Source of the DNA: Andreprevotia sp. IGB-42
Lineage (GTDB): Bacteria; Pseudomonadota; Gammaproteobacteria; Burkholderiales; Chitinibacteraceae
Reading direction: 5' to 3'
DNA: 64,000 nt
Assembly (NCBI RefSeq): GCF_009848685.1
Contig: NZ_WXTX01000001.1
Coordinates: forward strand, 558,001 to 622,000
A model generated the notes under the pieces. It worked only from the letters and a program-made list of their open reading frames with translations. It did no database searches and had not been told where the DNA came from. The translations under genes were made by a program, and so were the position numbers. Below, piece by piece: positions 35,601-44,483 of the stretch (its first letter is position 1; each line of letters begins with the position of its first letter).

Positions 35601-35831
35601 GCGAAAATGTAGAAAAACTACGATATTTTTCACAAAACATGCAAACCAATACTACATAAAAAAGTAACAAAGCCACGTAATCACTCTAAATTACACGTAG
35701 CAACATTTTTTAACGTTTTGTACTTCGCGTAACAATACTACTTAATAACCAGTGGTTTCCCCAATATGAAAAAAGGCCATGCGTATGCCGCATGGCCTGA
35801 TCCCGGGATGTGCTGCGGGTGCCCCGCGTGG
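35601..35831. other. AT-rich intergenic region upstream of the small gene
   Basis: A gene-free stretch with markedly lower GC than the surroundings up to about 35760. It contains the 9-bp direct repeat CAATACTAC at 35647-35655 and 35733-35741, and an imperfect inverted repeat around CACGTAA...TTACACG (35674-35698). No open frame of note is present. It could bind regulators or nucleoid proteins that control the small gene. Confidence 0.5.
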
Positions 35832-36404
35832 CTATTTTCCGCCCAGCATGGCCGCCTTCAGATTGCTTTGCACCGGGTCCTTGCCCAGCCAGATCGACAA
35901 CATGGCGCTGGCGAAATCATCACCGGCGATCACCGGATAAGCCTTGCCGCGCACACTGACCCGCGTGCCCTGCCCCGGCACGAAATCCAGCGCGATCACA
36001 TCGCCCTTAGCCACCGATGCGACATCCCTGAACAATTTATCCAGCGCCTCCAGCTGGTTGGCAAAGCGCTTTTCCGCCCCCGGCGTGTTGTCGGTCATGC
36101 CTTCAACGAAGGATTCGTGCATCTTGGCCGCTGAAACCTCGCGCAGCATGCGCAGCTCCACGCGGCGCGGCGTGGTGGCCGAGATCACCGCATTGGCATC
36201 GCCGGTTTTCGCCGCCGTGTACAGCACCGCCAGGTAGACCTCGAACATCAGCTTCTTGCGTACGCCACCGCCATTGAGCTGCAGCGACTGGCTGGCCAGC
36301 TCAGTTTTGTCAGGCACGTTCTGGCCGGCGATCTCCGCGGCCTGTACCGCAGGAACAGCCAGCACCGCAGCCATCAGGCCGGCACACAGGGTTTTGCTCC
36401 ACAT
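35832..36404 (-). CDS. Chalcone-isomerase-like periplasmic protein
   Basis: A 190-residue protein with a signal peptide (residues 1-23, ending AVQA). The mature domain fits the bacterial chalcone isomerase-like family: 'GVRKKLMFEVYLAVLYTAAK', 'LRMLREVSAAKMHESFVEGM' and 'SIWLGKDPVQSNLKAAMLG'. Bacterial members lack a proven isomerase function, and some relatives bind fatty acids, which would suit the neighbouring fatty-acid degradation genes (inference). AAGGAG lies upstream of the ATG. A terminator separates it from the thiolase gene upstream. Confidence 0.85.
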   Translation of the reverse strand: MWSKTLCAGLMAAVLAVPAVQAAEIAGQNVPDKTELASQSLQLNGGGVRKKLMFEVYLAVLYTAAKTGDANAVISATTPRRVELRMLREVSAAKMHESFVEGMTDNTPGAEKRFANQLEALDKLFRDVASVAKGDVIALDFVPGQGTRVSVRGKAYPVIAGDDFASAMLSIWLGKDPVQSNLKAAMLGGK

Positions 36405-36418
36405 CGCATCTCTCCTTG

Positions 36419-36444
36419 AAAAAACCCACGGACCAGGCCGTGGG
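36419..36444 (-). terminator. Terminator of the fad-region thiolase
   Basis: On the minus strand CCCACGG-CCTGGT-CCGTGGG is followed by six T, 34 bp after the thiolase stop. Confidence 0.85.
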
Positions 36445-36477
36445 CAAACGCGTTGTCTGATTGACGCTACGGTGTTC

Positions 36478-37683
36478 CTACAGGCTCTGGATGATGCCTG
36501 CCGCGCCCATGCCGGTACCGATGCACATGGTGACCATGCCGTACTGGCCCGGCTTGCCGGCACGGCGCAGGCCATGCACCAGCGTGGCAGTGCGGATGGC
36601 GCCGGTGGCGCCCAGCGGGTGGCCCAGCGCAATGGCGCCACCCTGCGGGTTGACGCGGCTCATGTCCAGATTCAGGTCACGGCTGACCGCCAGCGCTTGC
36701 GCGGCAAACGCTTCGTTCAGTTCGATCCACGCCAGGTCATCCTGCTGCAAGCCGGCGAGCTTGAGCGCGGCCGGGATCGCCTCTTTCGGGCCGATGCCCA
36801 TGATTTCCGGCGGTACGCCCTTCACCGCAAACGTGACGAAGCGCGCCAGCGGGGTGAGGTTGAATTGCTTGAGGATTTTTTCCGACACCAGGATCACCGC
36901 ACCGGCACCATCCGACATCTGTGAGCTGTTGCCCGCGGTGACACTGCCCTTGGCCGCGAACACGGTCTTGAGCCTGGCCAGGCCTTCGGCACTGGTATCA
37001 CGGCGCGGGCCTTCGTCATCGACCAGCGTTTTCCTGATGTGCTCGACTTCGCCGGTGGCCAGGTTGGGTACGCGGTAAGTCACTTCCAGCGGGGTGATTT
37101 CATCGCGGAACAGGCCGGCTTCGGTAGCGGCCAGCGCACGGCGGTGCGATTCCACCGCGAATGCATCCTGGTCTTCGCGGCTGACGTTCCACTGCGTGGC
37201 CACTTTTTCTGCGGTCAGGCCCATGCCGTAGGCAATGGCGATGTTTTCGTCCCGGGCGAAGATATCCGCATTCAGCGCCACCTTGTTGCCCATCATCGGC
37301 ACCATGGACATGCTCTCGGTACCGCTACCGATCATGATGTCCGCTTCACCCAGCCGGATCTTGTCTGCCGCCATCGCCACCGCATTGATGCCGGACGAGC
37401 AGAACCGGTTGATCGTCACGCCCCCCACGGTATTGGGCAGGCCGGCCAGCAGCGCGCCGATACGCGCCACGTTCATGCCCTGCTCGCCTTCCGGCATCGC
37501 GCAACCCGTGATCACGTCCTCGATCAGTGCGGGGTCGAGATTGGGTACTTGCGCCAGCGCACCGCGCAATACGTGCGCCAGCATGTCGTCCGGCCGCACG
37601 TTCTTCATCATGCCGCGCGGCGCCTTGCCTACCGGCGTGCGGGTTGCAGCAACGATGTAGGCTTCCTGAATCTGTTTGCTCAT
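36478..37683 (-). CDS. fadA: Acetyl-CoA C-acyltransferase (3-ketoacyl-CoA thiolase)
   Basis: A 401-residue thiolase cleaving 3-ketoacyl-CoA in beta-oxidation. The nucleophilic Cys lies in 'INRFCSSGINAV' (about residue 93); the partner motifs '[14 protein letters not shown]' and 'MCIGTGMGAAG' supply the His and second Cys. The CSSG form and the neighbouring hydratase/dehydrogenase gene point to the degradative enzyme, unlike the CGSG thiolase next to phaC. The ATG at 37683 follows AGGAG. It is downstream of the HAD/hydratase fusion on the same strand with a 200-bp gap. Confidence 0.92.
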   Translation of the reverse strand: MSKQIQEAYIVAATRTPVGKAPRGMMKNVRPDDMLAHVLRGALAQVPNLDPALIEDVITGCAMPEGEQGMNVARIGALLAGLPNTVGGVTINRFCSSGINAVAMAADKIRLGEADIMIGSGTESMSMVPMMGNKVALNADIFARDENIAIAYGMGLTAEKVATQWNVSREDQDAFAVESHRRALAATEAGLFRDEITPLEVTYRVPNLATGEVEHIRKTLVDDEGPRRDTSAEGLARLKTVFAAKGSVTAGNSSQMSDGAGAVILVSEKILKQFNLTPLARFVTFAVKGVPPEIMGIGPKEAIPAALKLAGLQQDDLAWIELNEAFAAQALAVSRDLNLDMSRVNPQGGAIALGHPLGATGAIRTATLVHGLRRAGKPGQYGMVTMCIGTGMGAAGIIQSL

Positions 37684-37883
37684 GATGAGCTCCTGAAGTT
37701 GCATTTTGCGGCCTTGGCCGCCTTCAATTCCAAACTGCACAGGCGAATACCGCCAGAGCTGCGGGAAGGCCGTGGTGCAGGGCAAGGAATGGGGATGGTG
37801 AGGCCGCGGAATGGGCTGATGCCCATGAGCAGCCGAACCAGCCCCGATGACGCCGCCATGCGCCGCGGAGGCCCGCAGATCGG

Positions 37884-40259
37884 TTAGTTTCGGAGCGGTT
37901 TGTTGTTCTCGAGCATGTACATGATGCGTTCCTGCGTCTTGCCCTTCTTGAGCAAGCCCATGAAACGCTCACGCTCCAGCCGCAATATCCATTCCTCGTT
38001 CACCAGCGTGCCGGCATCCACATCGCCACCGGTGACCACCTCGGCAATCTGCACGCCGATGTGATAGTCGTACTTGGAGATGAAACCGCCTTCCAGCATG
38101 TTGATCAGCTGGCCCTTGATGGTGGCAGCACCGGTACGGCCGGCCACCGGGAATGTCTTGGGCTTGACGGGGGCTCGGTAGCCGGTGGCCGCCAGCGCAC
38201 GCACCTGCGCCTGTGCCACGAACAGCAGCTCGTTGGTATTGAACAGCACCACGTCCGAATCCTTCAGGTAGCCGATCTGCTGGCCTTCCTCGGCGCTGGT
38301 GCCCACCTTGGCCATGGCCATCGCCATGTAGTAATCCTTCAGCACCGCCAGGATGTCGCCACCCTTGGCTTCGCGGCTGGCGCGCAATGCAAACTCCTTG
38401 CAGCCGCCACCTGCCGGCAGCAGGCCCACGCCCACTTCCACCAGGCCGATATAGGTTTCCACCGCCGCAACCACGCGCGCGCAGTGCATCAGGAACTCGC
38501 AACCGCCACCAAATGCATACCCCTGCGCAGCGCCCACCACCGGTACCTTGGCGTACTTGATCGCCATCGAGGTGTTCTGGAACTCGGCCACCATGGTTTC
38601 GATGGCGCCAAAATCGCCGGTCATGAAGGCCGGGCCCATGCTGGCCAGATCCGCGCCCACCGAGAACGGTGCTTCCGGGTGCCAGATCACCAGGCCCTGG
38701 TAGCGCTCTTCGGCAATCCTGATTGCCTGCTGCACGCCGGCCAGCACGTTGGCGCCGATCGCATGCGCCTTGGTGATGAAGGACAGCACCGGCACATCCG
38801 GCGCGGCCGGCGGCAGCCACAGGCGCACGCTGTCGTTCTCGAACACGGTTTCGCCATAATCGGGCTCGGCATCCCCTACCAGTTGTGGCGGGTAAAGCTG
38901 GCGCTGGTATACCGCCAGCGTGGAGCGCGCCACCAGCTTGTCCTGCGCGGCGCTGTATGAACCGGCCGGTGCATGCACGCCGTCCACGCCGGCTACCCAC
39001 GCCGGCAACGGGGTGGATGCCATGCTCTTGCTGGCAGCGATATCGGCATCGATGGCTGCTGCCACCGCTTTCCAGCCGGCAGCCTGCCACAATTCGAACG
39101 GGCCTTGCTTCCAGCCGAAGCCCCAGCGGATGGCAAAATCGATATCGCGAGCGGATTCGGCAATGGTCGGCAGCAAGGTGGCCACGTAATGCCATACATC
39201 CCGCAGGCATGCCCACAGGAACTGGGCTTCGGGGTGCACGGATTCGCGCAACGCCTGCACGCGGGCAACCGGGTCTTCCAGCTTGAGGATGGCTTTGACT
39301 TCGTCACTGCCCTTCTGACCACTTTCCACGTATTCGCCGGTTTTCGGGTCGAGTACGGAAATCGCCTTGCCTTCCTTTTTGTAGATACCGGCGCGGGTTT
39401 TCTGGCCCAGTGCGCCTTTTTCGATCAGCGCGGCCAGCCAGGGCGGGCTCTGGTAAAACGCATGCCACGGGTCGTCCGCCAGGTTGTCGGTCATGGTCTT
39501 GACCACGTGGGCGAAAGTATCGAGACCCACCACGTCGGCAGTGCGGAACGTGGCCGACTTGGGGCGACCCATGCGCGGGCCGGTCAGGTCGTCGACCACA
39601 TCGAAACGGATGCCGAATTGTTCGGCATGATGAATCGTTGCCAGCATCGAGAACACGCCGATACGGTTGGCAATGAAGTTGGGGGTATCTTTGGCGCGAA
39701 CCACACCCTTGCCCAGGCGGGTAACAAGGAAGGATTCAAGCGCATCGAGCTCGGCCTGCTGGGTGCCTGCAGTCGGGATCAGTTCGACCAGGTACATGTA
39801 GCGCGGCGGATTGAAGAAATGGATACCGCAGAAGCGGGTTTTCAGCGCGTCCGGCACGCCATCGGCCAGCTTCTGGATCGACAGGCCCGAGGTATTGGTG
39901 GCAAGGATCGCATGCGGCGCAAGATGCGGCGCAATCTTCGCGTACAGGTCCAGCTTCCAGTCCAGCCGTTCGGCGATCGCTTCGATCACCAGATCGCATG
40001 AGCCCAGCAGCGCGAGGTCGCTGCCGTAGTTGGCCGGCTGGATCAGGTCGGCACGCATCGCGGACATCAGCGGTGCGGGCTTGAGTTTTTTCAGGTTATC
40101 CACCGCCTTGAGCACGATGCCGTTGGCATCGCCTTCCTTGGCGGGCAAGTCAAAAAGCACGGTATCGATACCGGCATTGACGAGGTGCGCTGCAATCTGC
40201 GCCCCCATCACACCGGCACCCAGCACCGCCACACGGCGGATTGGCGCGGAATGAGCCAT
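37884..40259 (-). CDS. 3-hydroxyacyl-CoA dehydrogenase / enoyl-CoA hydratase fusion (FadN-type order)
   Basis: A 791-residue bifunctional beta-oxidation enzyme. The dehydrogenase comes first: the NAD+ loop 'LGAGVMGAQIAAHLV' is at residues ~13-27 and 'CGIHFFNPPRYM' near 143. The crotonase-type hydratase is C-terminal, with 'AQGYAFGGGCEFLMHC' near 575 and the catalytic-Glu region 'GLVEVGVGLLPAGGG' near 605. This is the reverse of E. coli FadB and the same order as Bacillus FadN. With the downstream thiolase it would complete the beta-oxidation cycle. Confidence 0.93.
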   Translation of the reverse strand: MAHSAPIRRVAVLGAGVMGAQIAAHLVNAGIDTVLFDLPAKEGDANGIVLKAVDNLKKLKPAPLMSAMRADLIQPANYGSDLALLGSCDLVIEAIAERLDWKLDLYAKIAPHLAPHAILATNTSGLSIQKLADGVPDALKTRFCGIHFFNPPRYMYLVELIPTAGTQQAELDALESFLVTRLGKGVVRAKDTPNFIANRIGVFSMLATIHHAEQFGIRFDVVDDLTGPRMGRPKSATFRTADVVGLDTFAHVVKTMTDNLADDPWHAFYQSPPWLAALIEKGALGQKTRAGIYKKEGKAISVLDPKTGEYVESGQKGSDEVKAILKLEDPVARVQALRESVHPEAQFLWACLRDVWHYVATLLPTIAESARDIDFAIRWGFGWKQGPFELWQAAGWKAVAAAIDADIAASKSMASTPLPAWVAGVDGVHAPAGSYSAAQDKLVARSTLAVYQRQLYPPQLVGDAEPDYGETVFENDSVRLWLPPAAPDVPVLSFITKAHAIGANVLAGVQQAIRIAEERYQGLVIWHPEAPFSVGADLASMGPAFMTGDFGAIETMVAEFQNTSMAIKYAKVPVVGAAQGYAFGGGCEFLMHCARVVAAVETYIGLVEVGVGLLPAGGGCKEFALRASREAKGGDILAVLKDYYMAMAMAKVGTSAEEGQQIGYLKDSDVVLFNTNELLFVAQAQVRALAATGYRAPVKPKTFPVAGRTGAATIKGQLINMLEGGFISKYDYHIGVQIAEVVTGGDVDAGTLVNEEWILRLERERFMGLLKKGKTQERIMYMLENNKPLRN

Positions 40260-40468
40260 TTGGATTGCCTCTCAGAACACTGTAAAAGACGGGCGGCTTG
40301 CGTCGCCCGCCGGTGGCTGCAACAGCCGTTTGGAACCAGCCATGACCCCAAGCGGTTGCTTTACAAAGACCCCGTTCGCGCCACCGGCAAGTGCAGCGAG
40401 GCTCCCTCGCGGTAGCAAGAGGGCGGGGGAAGTGGAATCAAAACCAGCAGAGCTGCCATTTCACCTTC

Positions 40469-40501
40469 AAAAACCGGAGAGAACCCGGCTATGCCGGGTT
40501 C
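40469..40501 (-). terminator. Candidate terminator of fadL
   Basis: On the minus strand GAACCCGGC-ATA-GCCGGGTTC is followed, after seven bases, by a T5 run. It starts about 48 bp after the fadL stop. The surrounding gap, 40260-40548, otherwise holds only a CGGGCG...CGCCCG hairpin (40292-40311) in the fadB/fadN leader; I see no gene in it. Confidence 0.5.
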
Positions 40502-40548
40502 TTGATGCCGGTAGCGAGAGAAAATGGCCAAGCACACAAGACAGGCTC

Positions 40549-41838
40549 TCAGAACTTGTAATTGACTTGCAGACCGAAGATGTTGGCGTAGCTGGAGAAA
40601 TCAGCCCTGGTGGTGGTCTTGCTGGTTTCTTCAAAGGTATTCATGCTCGAATCCTTGATATCGACATAGGTGTAGGCTGCGTCGATCGAGGTATCCTTGT
40701 TGATGGCATAGTTGATGCCGAACGAGTACCAGATACGGTCGCTATCCGGCAGGCCGGCAATGCGCAGGTTGTCGCTGGGCACCGGCGATTCGTCGAACGC
40801 CAGGCCAAAGCGCAGCTTGAGCGGATCACTCACCTTGTACGACATACCCACCGAGTAGCGGTTCGTGTCATTCCACTTTTGCGGGATGGTCGCGCTATTG
40901 CCGTTGGCCAGCACCAGTTTGATTTCCTGCAGCTTGGAGTGATACGTGCGGGTGTAGTCCGCGGTCAGTGCGATCTGCTCGTTCACCTGTTTGAACACGT
41001 TCAACGAGAACGATTCCGGCGTATCGAGCTCGATCGTGCCGTGCGAAGTCAGCGCGGCAATCGGCGCACCACTGGCCACCACATTGCCCTTGGCTTCGCC
41101 GCTCAGGCTGTTACTGATGCTGGAGCGATAAGCCACGCCAAAGCGCAGGCTCGGGTCCACGGTGAACGTGGCGCCCAGGTTGAAGCCGTAGCCCCAGTCG
41201 TCGCCGTCGTAGTTGAGCTGGCCATCCACCAGGCGTGGCGGCACGGCGGGCAGTACGCCAGCAATGATGGCCTTGCTGAACTTGGCCTTCATGTACTGTG
41301 CAGTCACACCGGCGCCGATCGAGAACTGGTCGTTGATCTTGTAGGCGATTTCCGGGTTGAACGCGAAGGTTTCCAGCTCCAGGTTGATGCCGTTATAGCG
41401 GCCTGCCCAGTTGCTGTCCCACTTGGTCTTGTCGCCGAACGGCACGAACAGGCCCAGGCCCAGGAACAACTGATCGTTGACCTGATGGGTGAGGTACATC
41501 TGCGGCACCACCACCGGAGAGGTCGGTTCGCCACCGTTGCCACCGGTAAACGATGCAGCAGGCACGCCGGTACGGCTGGCCTTCACATTGGACGCAGTGA
41601 TGTGCGGATCAACCACGATCAGGGCGCCGGTGAAATTGGTGCCTTCCAGGTGCGTGATGCCGGCCGGGTTGTAAAACACCACCGAGGCATCGGCTGCTTC
41701 TGCAGCGTTGGAATTGGCCATACCCTGCGCGCTGACACTCTGCACACCAAAGTGGTAACCGGATGCATGCGCCTGGGCGGCGACAAGCAGCACACTGCCT
41801 GCACCGATCAGTTGCACTGCCTGGGCGATTTTCTTCAT
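40549..41838 (-). CDS. fadL: Outer-membrane long-chain fatty acid transporter FadL
   Basis: A 429-residue outer-membrane barrel. Signal peptide: residues 1-25, ending AQAHA. The mature N-terminus carries the FadL hatch region 'SVSAQGMANSNAAEAADASVV' followed by 'FYNPAGITHLEGTNF' with the conserved NPA motif. Regular amphipathic strands run to a final aromatic, 'IFGLQVNYKF'. It imports fatty acids for the fadE/fadN/fadA enzymes encoded around it. GGAGAG lies upstream of the ATG at 41838. Confidence 0.93.
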   Translation of the reverse strand: MKKIAQAVQLIGAGSVLLVAAQAHASGYHFGVQSVSAQGMANSNAAEAADASVVFYNPAGITHLEGTNFTGALIVVDPHITASNVKASRTGVPAASFTGGNGGEPTSPVVVPQMYLTHQVNDQLFLGLGLFVPFGDKTKWDSNWAGRYNGINLELETFAFNPEIAYKINDQFSIGAGVTAQYMKAKFSKAIIAGVLPAVPPRLVDGQLNYDGDDWGYGFNLGATFTVDPSLRFGVAYRSSISNSLSGEAKGNVVASGAPIAALTSHGTIELDTPESFSLNVFKQVNEQIALTADYTRTYHSKLQEIKLVLANGNSATIPQKWNDTNRYSVGMSYKVSDPLKLRFGLAFDESPVPSDNLRIAGLPDSDRIWYSFGINYAINKDTSIDAAYTYVDIKDSSMNTFEETSKTTTRADFSSYANIFGLQVNYKF

Positions 41839-41901
41839 CTTAGCGCTCTCCATGAAGCAGCCTGTGCCGGCTGCAAATTCAACTCGTTAGATCCAGGTGT
41901 T

Positions 41902-41917
41902 TCAGTCAAACGACTGA
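41902..41917. promoter_or_regulatory. Palindrome upstream of fadL
   Basis: TCAGTC-AAAC-GACTGA is a perfect 6-4-6 inverted repeat 63 bp upstream of the fadL ATG. It is a candidate operator. It shares the 4-nt spacing, and the central AAAC, with the site in front of the TetR gene but not the arms. Confidence 0.3.
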
Positions 41918-42005
41918 TTAACCTTGGCAAGCGCATCGTGTAGTGTCAAATACAGCACTACAAGATGCGGTTTCTACTGATGCACCTGTTCGGCTCACGC
42001 AACAC

Positions 42006-44462
42006 TCAGAACACTACGCGGCGCACCGCTTCCGGGTCTGCGTGTTTCAGCTCGATATCGAAATCATCCACCATGATCACCTCGCGCTTCAGACGACGAG
42101 CCCGCTCTACCGAAGCAAACTCGGCTTCGGTGATGAAGCCCTTGGCGCGCGCCTCTTCCAGCCTGCCGCGCGCAGTGATGGCCTTGAGCTGTCCGTCGCG
42201 CTGCGCGCGGCGCAGCTTGCTTTCCAGCCCTTCTGTCTCGATCACCGCGATCATTGCCGGCTCCAGCACGCCGACTGCATCGTTTTCATCCTTGGGCACG
42301 TACATGAACTCGGTCAGACGGGCACGGCTGGCCGATGGCTCCATCAGCGAGCGGGCAATCCGGGTACCCACGCGGTCTGCCGGTCCTTTCAGGCTCATGC
42401 CGAACGGGAACACCACGCGGCGCATGCCCCATGCCAGGAAACGGTTCGGGTGGTTGTTCAGGAAGCCGTTCATGGCCTCTTGCACGTCATACAGTGCCGA
42501 TTCGACTGCCCAGCGCACCAGCGGGCGGTCTTCCTTCGGTTCACCGTCGTCATGGAATTTCTTGAGTGCGGCGGTGGCAATGTAAAGGCCGGACAGCATG
42601 TCGCCCAGACGAGCGGACAATTTCTCGCGGAATTTCAGGCTGCCGCCCAAAGTGGCCATGCCCATGTCGGACAGGAAAGCGAACGCGGCGGACAGGCGCA
42701 CGATGTCGCGGTAGTTCTGCGCGGTAGGGCCGGACTTGGGCGAACGTACGAAGCGCGCACCGGTGGCGCCCATCACGAAGGCACGGGCCTTGTTGGAGAT
42801 GGTGAAGCCGATATGGCCGATCACCGCTTCATCGAATGCCACCGCATCGTTACTCATTGCCGAGCGCATTTCCTTGAGCACGAACGGATGGCAACGGATG
42901 GCGCCCTGGCCGTAGATGATCATGCTGCGGGTAAGGATATTGGCGCCCTCGACGGTGATCGCCACCGGAATCGCCCCGTAGCCCGATGCCAGGTAGTTGC
43001 GCGGGCCCACGCACACCGCCTTGCCGGCGTGCACGTCCATGGCATCGTTCAGGACTTTGCGCATGCGCTCGGTGTTGTGGTACTTGAGGATGCCCGACAG
43101 CACCGATGGTTTTTCGCCCATGTCGAGGGCAGTCAGCGCCAGCCGCTGTGCGGCATCCATCTGGTAGGCATGGCCGCCGATGCGCGCCAGTGCTTCATCC
43201 ACGCCCTCGAAGCGGCCGATTGCCAGGCCAAACTGGTTACGGATACGCGCATACGCACCGGTGGTATAAGCAGCCACCTTGCCGGACGCCACCGACATGG
43301 CCGGCAGCGAGATGCAACGCCCCACCGACAGGCACTCCACCAGCATGCGCCAGCCCTGGCCGACGTAGCTTGCGCCGCCGATCACCCAGTCCAGCGGAAT
43401 GAATACATCCTTGCCCCAGTTCGGGCCATTCATGAATACCGCGCTGCCCGGATAGTGGCGACGCCCGATATTCACGCCCTGGTGATTGGTGGGAATCAGC
43501 GCGCAAGTGATGCCGATATCGTCTTTCTGGCCGATCAGGTGTTCCGGGTCATACAGCTTGAACGCCATGCCCAGCACCGTGGCCACCGGGCCCAGCGTGA
43601 TATAGCGTTTTTCCCAGGACAGGCGGATACCCAGCACGTCATCGTGCTGCTCGCCGGTCAGCGGATCGGTATAGCTGCCACGCGTCACCACGCCGAAGTC
43701 GGGGATGCCGCCGGCGTCCGAGCCGGCTTCCGGGCTGGTCAGCGCAAAGCACGGGATATCCACGCCCTTGGCCAGGCGCGGCAGGTAGTAATTCTTCTGT
43801 GCTTCGGTACCGTAGTGTTGCAGCAGCTCACCCGGGCCGAGCGAATTGGGCACCATCACCGTCACTGCGGCAGAGCCGGAACGCGTGGCGATCTTGGTGA
43901 CCACGCGGGCATGCGCGTAGTTGGAAAACGCCTTGCCGCCGTATTCACGCTTGATGATCATGCCGAGGAAGCCCTGATCCTTGATGAACTGCCACACTTC
44001 CGGCGGCAAGTCCTTGGTCTCGGTGGTGATCTTCCAGTCGTCCAGCATCGCGCACAGCTGTTCGGTCGGGCCGTTCAGGAACGCTTCTTCCTCGGCAGAC
44101 AGCTTGGGGGCCGGATAGTTGTGCAGCTTGCTGAAATCCGGCTTGCCGGAGAACAGGTCACGATCCCACCACACGGTGCCGGCATCGACCGCTTCCTGCT
44201 CGGTCTGCGACATTGGCGGAGTGATTTTCTTGAAGATGCCGAACAGCGGGCCGGTGATCAGCGCGCGGCGCAGCGGCTTGATATTGAGCGCGGCCAGCAC
44301 CAGCACCACGGCAACCAGCCAGCCGATGTGCGCGCCGCGGCAGTACACGCCGAAGCCGACCGCCGCCAGGGCTGCCAGCGACGACAGCCACAACGGCGCA
44401 CGCACGTACGCCAGCAACAGGATGGCAGCGATGATCGCCACCAGACAAATCAGCACAGTCAT
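42006..44462 (-). CDS. fadE: Acyl-CoA dehydrogenase, FadE type
   Basis: An 818-residue flavoenzyme catalysing the first oxidation of acyl-CoA in beta-oxidation. It is about twice the size of ordinary acyl-CoA dehydrogenases, as is E. coli FadE (814 residues). Three hydrophobic segments occupy residues 1-75. The dehydrogenase core follows, with 'FALTSPEAGSDAGGIPDFG' near 245 and 'GATGARFVRSPKSGPTAQNYRD' near 570; the C-terminal ~170 residues are the FadE-specific tail. It begins 21 bp downstream of the TetR gene, so the two are probably co-transcribed. A 959-residue antisense frame over it is a shadow. Confidence 0.94.
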   Translation of the reverse strand: MTVLICLVAIIAAILLLAYVRAPLWLSSLAALAAVGFGVYCRGAHIGWLVAVVLVLAALNIKPLRRALITGPLFGIFKKITPPMSQTEQEAVDAGTVWWDRDLFSGKPDFSKLHNYPAPKLSAEEEAFLNGPTEQLCAMLDDWKITTETKDLPPEVWQFIKDQGFLGMIIKREYGGKAFSNYAHARVVTKIATRSGSAAVTVMVPNSLGPGELLQHYGTEAQKNYYLPRLAKGVDIPCFALTSPEAGSDAGGIPDFGVVTRGSYTDPLTGEQHDDVLGIRLSWEKRYITLGPVATVLGMAFKLYDPEHLIGQKDDIGITCALIPTNHQGVNIGRRHYPGSAVFMNGPNWGKDVFIPLDWVIGGASYVGQGWRMLVECLSVGRCISLPAMSVASGKVAAYTTGAYARIRNQFGLAIGRFEGVDEALARIGGHAYQMDAAQRLALTALDMGEKPSVLSGILKYHNTERMRKVLNDAMDVHAGKAVCVGPRNYLASGYGAIPVAITVEGANILTRSMIIYGQGAIRCHPFVLKEMRSAMSNDAVAFDEAVIGHIGFTISNKARAFVMGATGARFVRSPKSGPTAQNYRDIVRLSAAFAFLSDMGMATLGGSLKFREKLSARLGDMLSGLYIATAALKKFHDDGEPKEDRPLVRWAVESALYDVQEAMNGFLNNHPNRFLAWGMRRVVFPFGMSLKGPADRVGTRIARSLMEPSASRARLTEFMYVPKDENDAVGVLEPAMIAVIETEGLESKLRRAQRDGQLKAITARGRLEEARAKGFITEAEFASVERARRLKREVIMVDDFDIELKHADPEAVRRVVF

Positions 44463-44483
44463 AGCTTTCTCCCCGAAAAGGAA

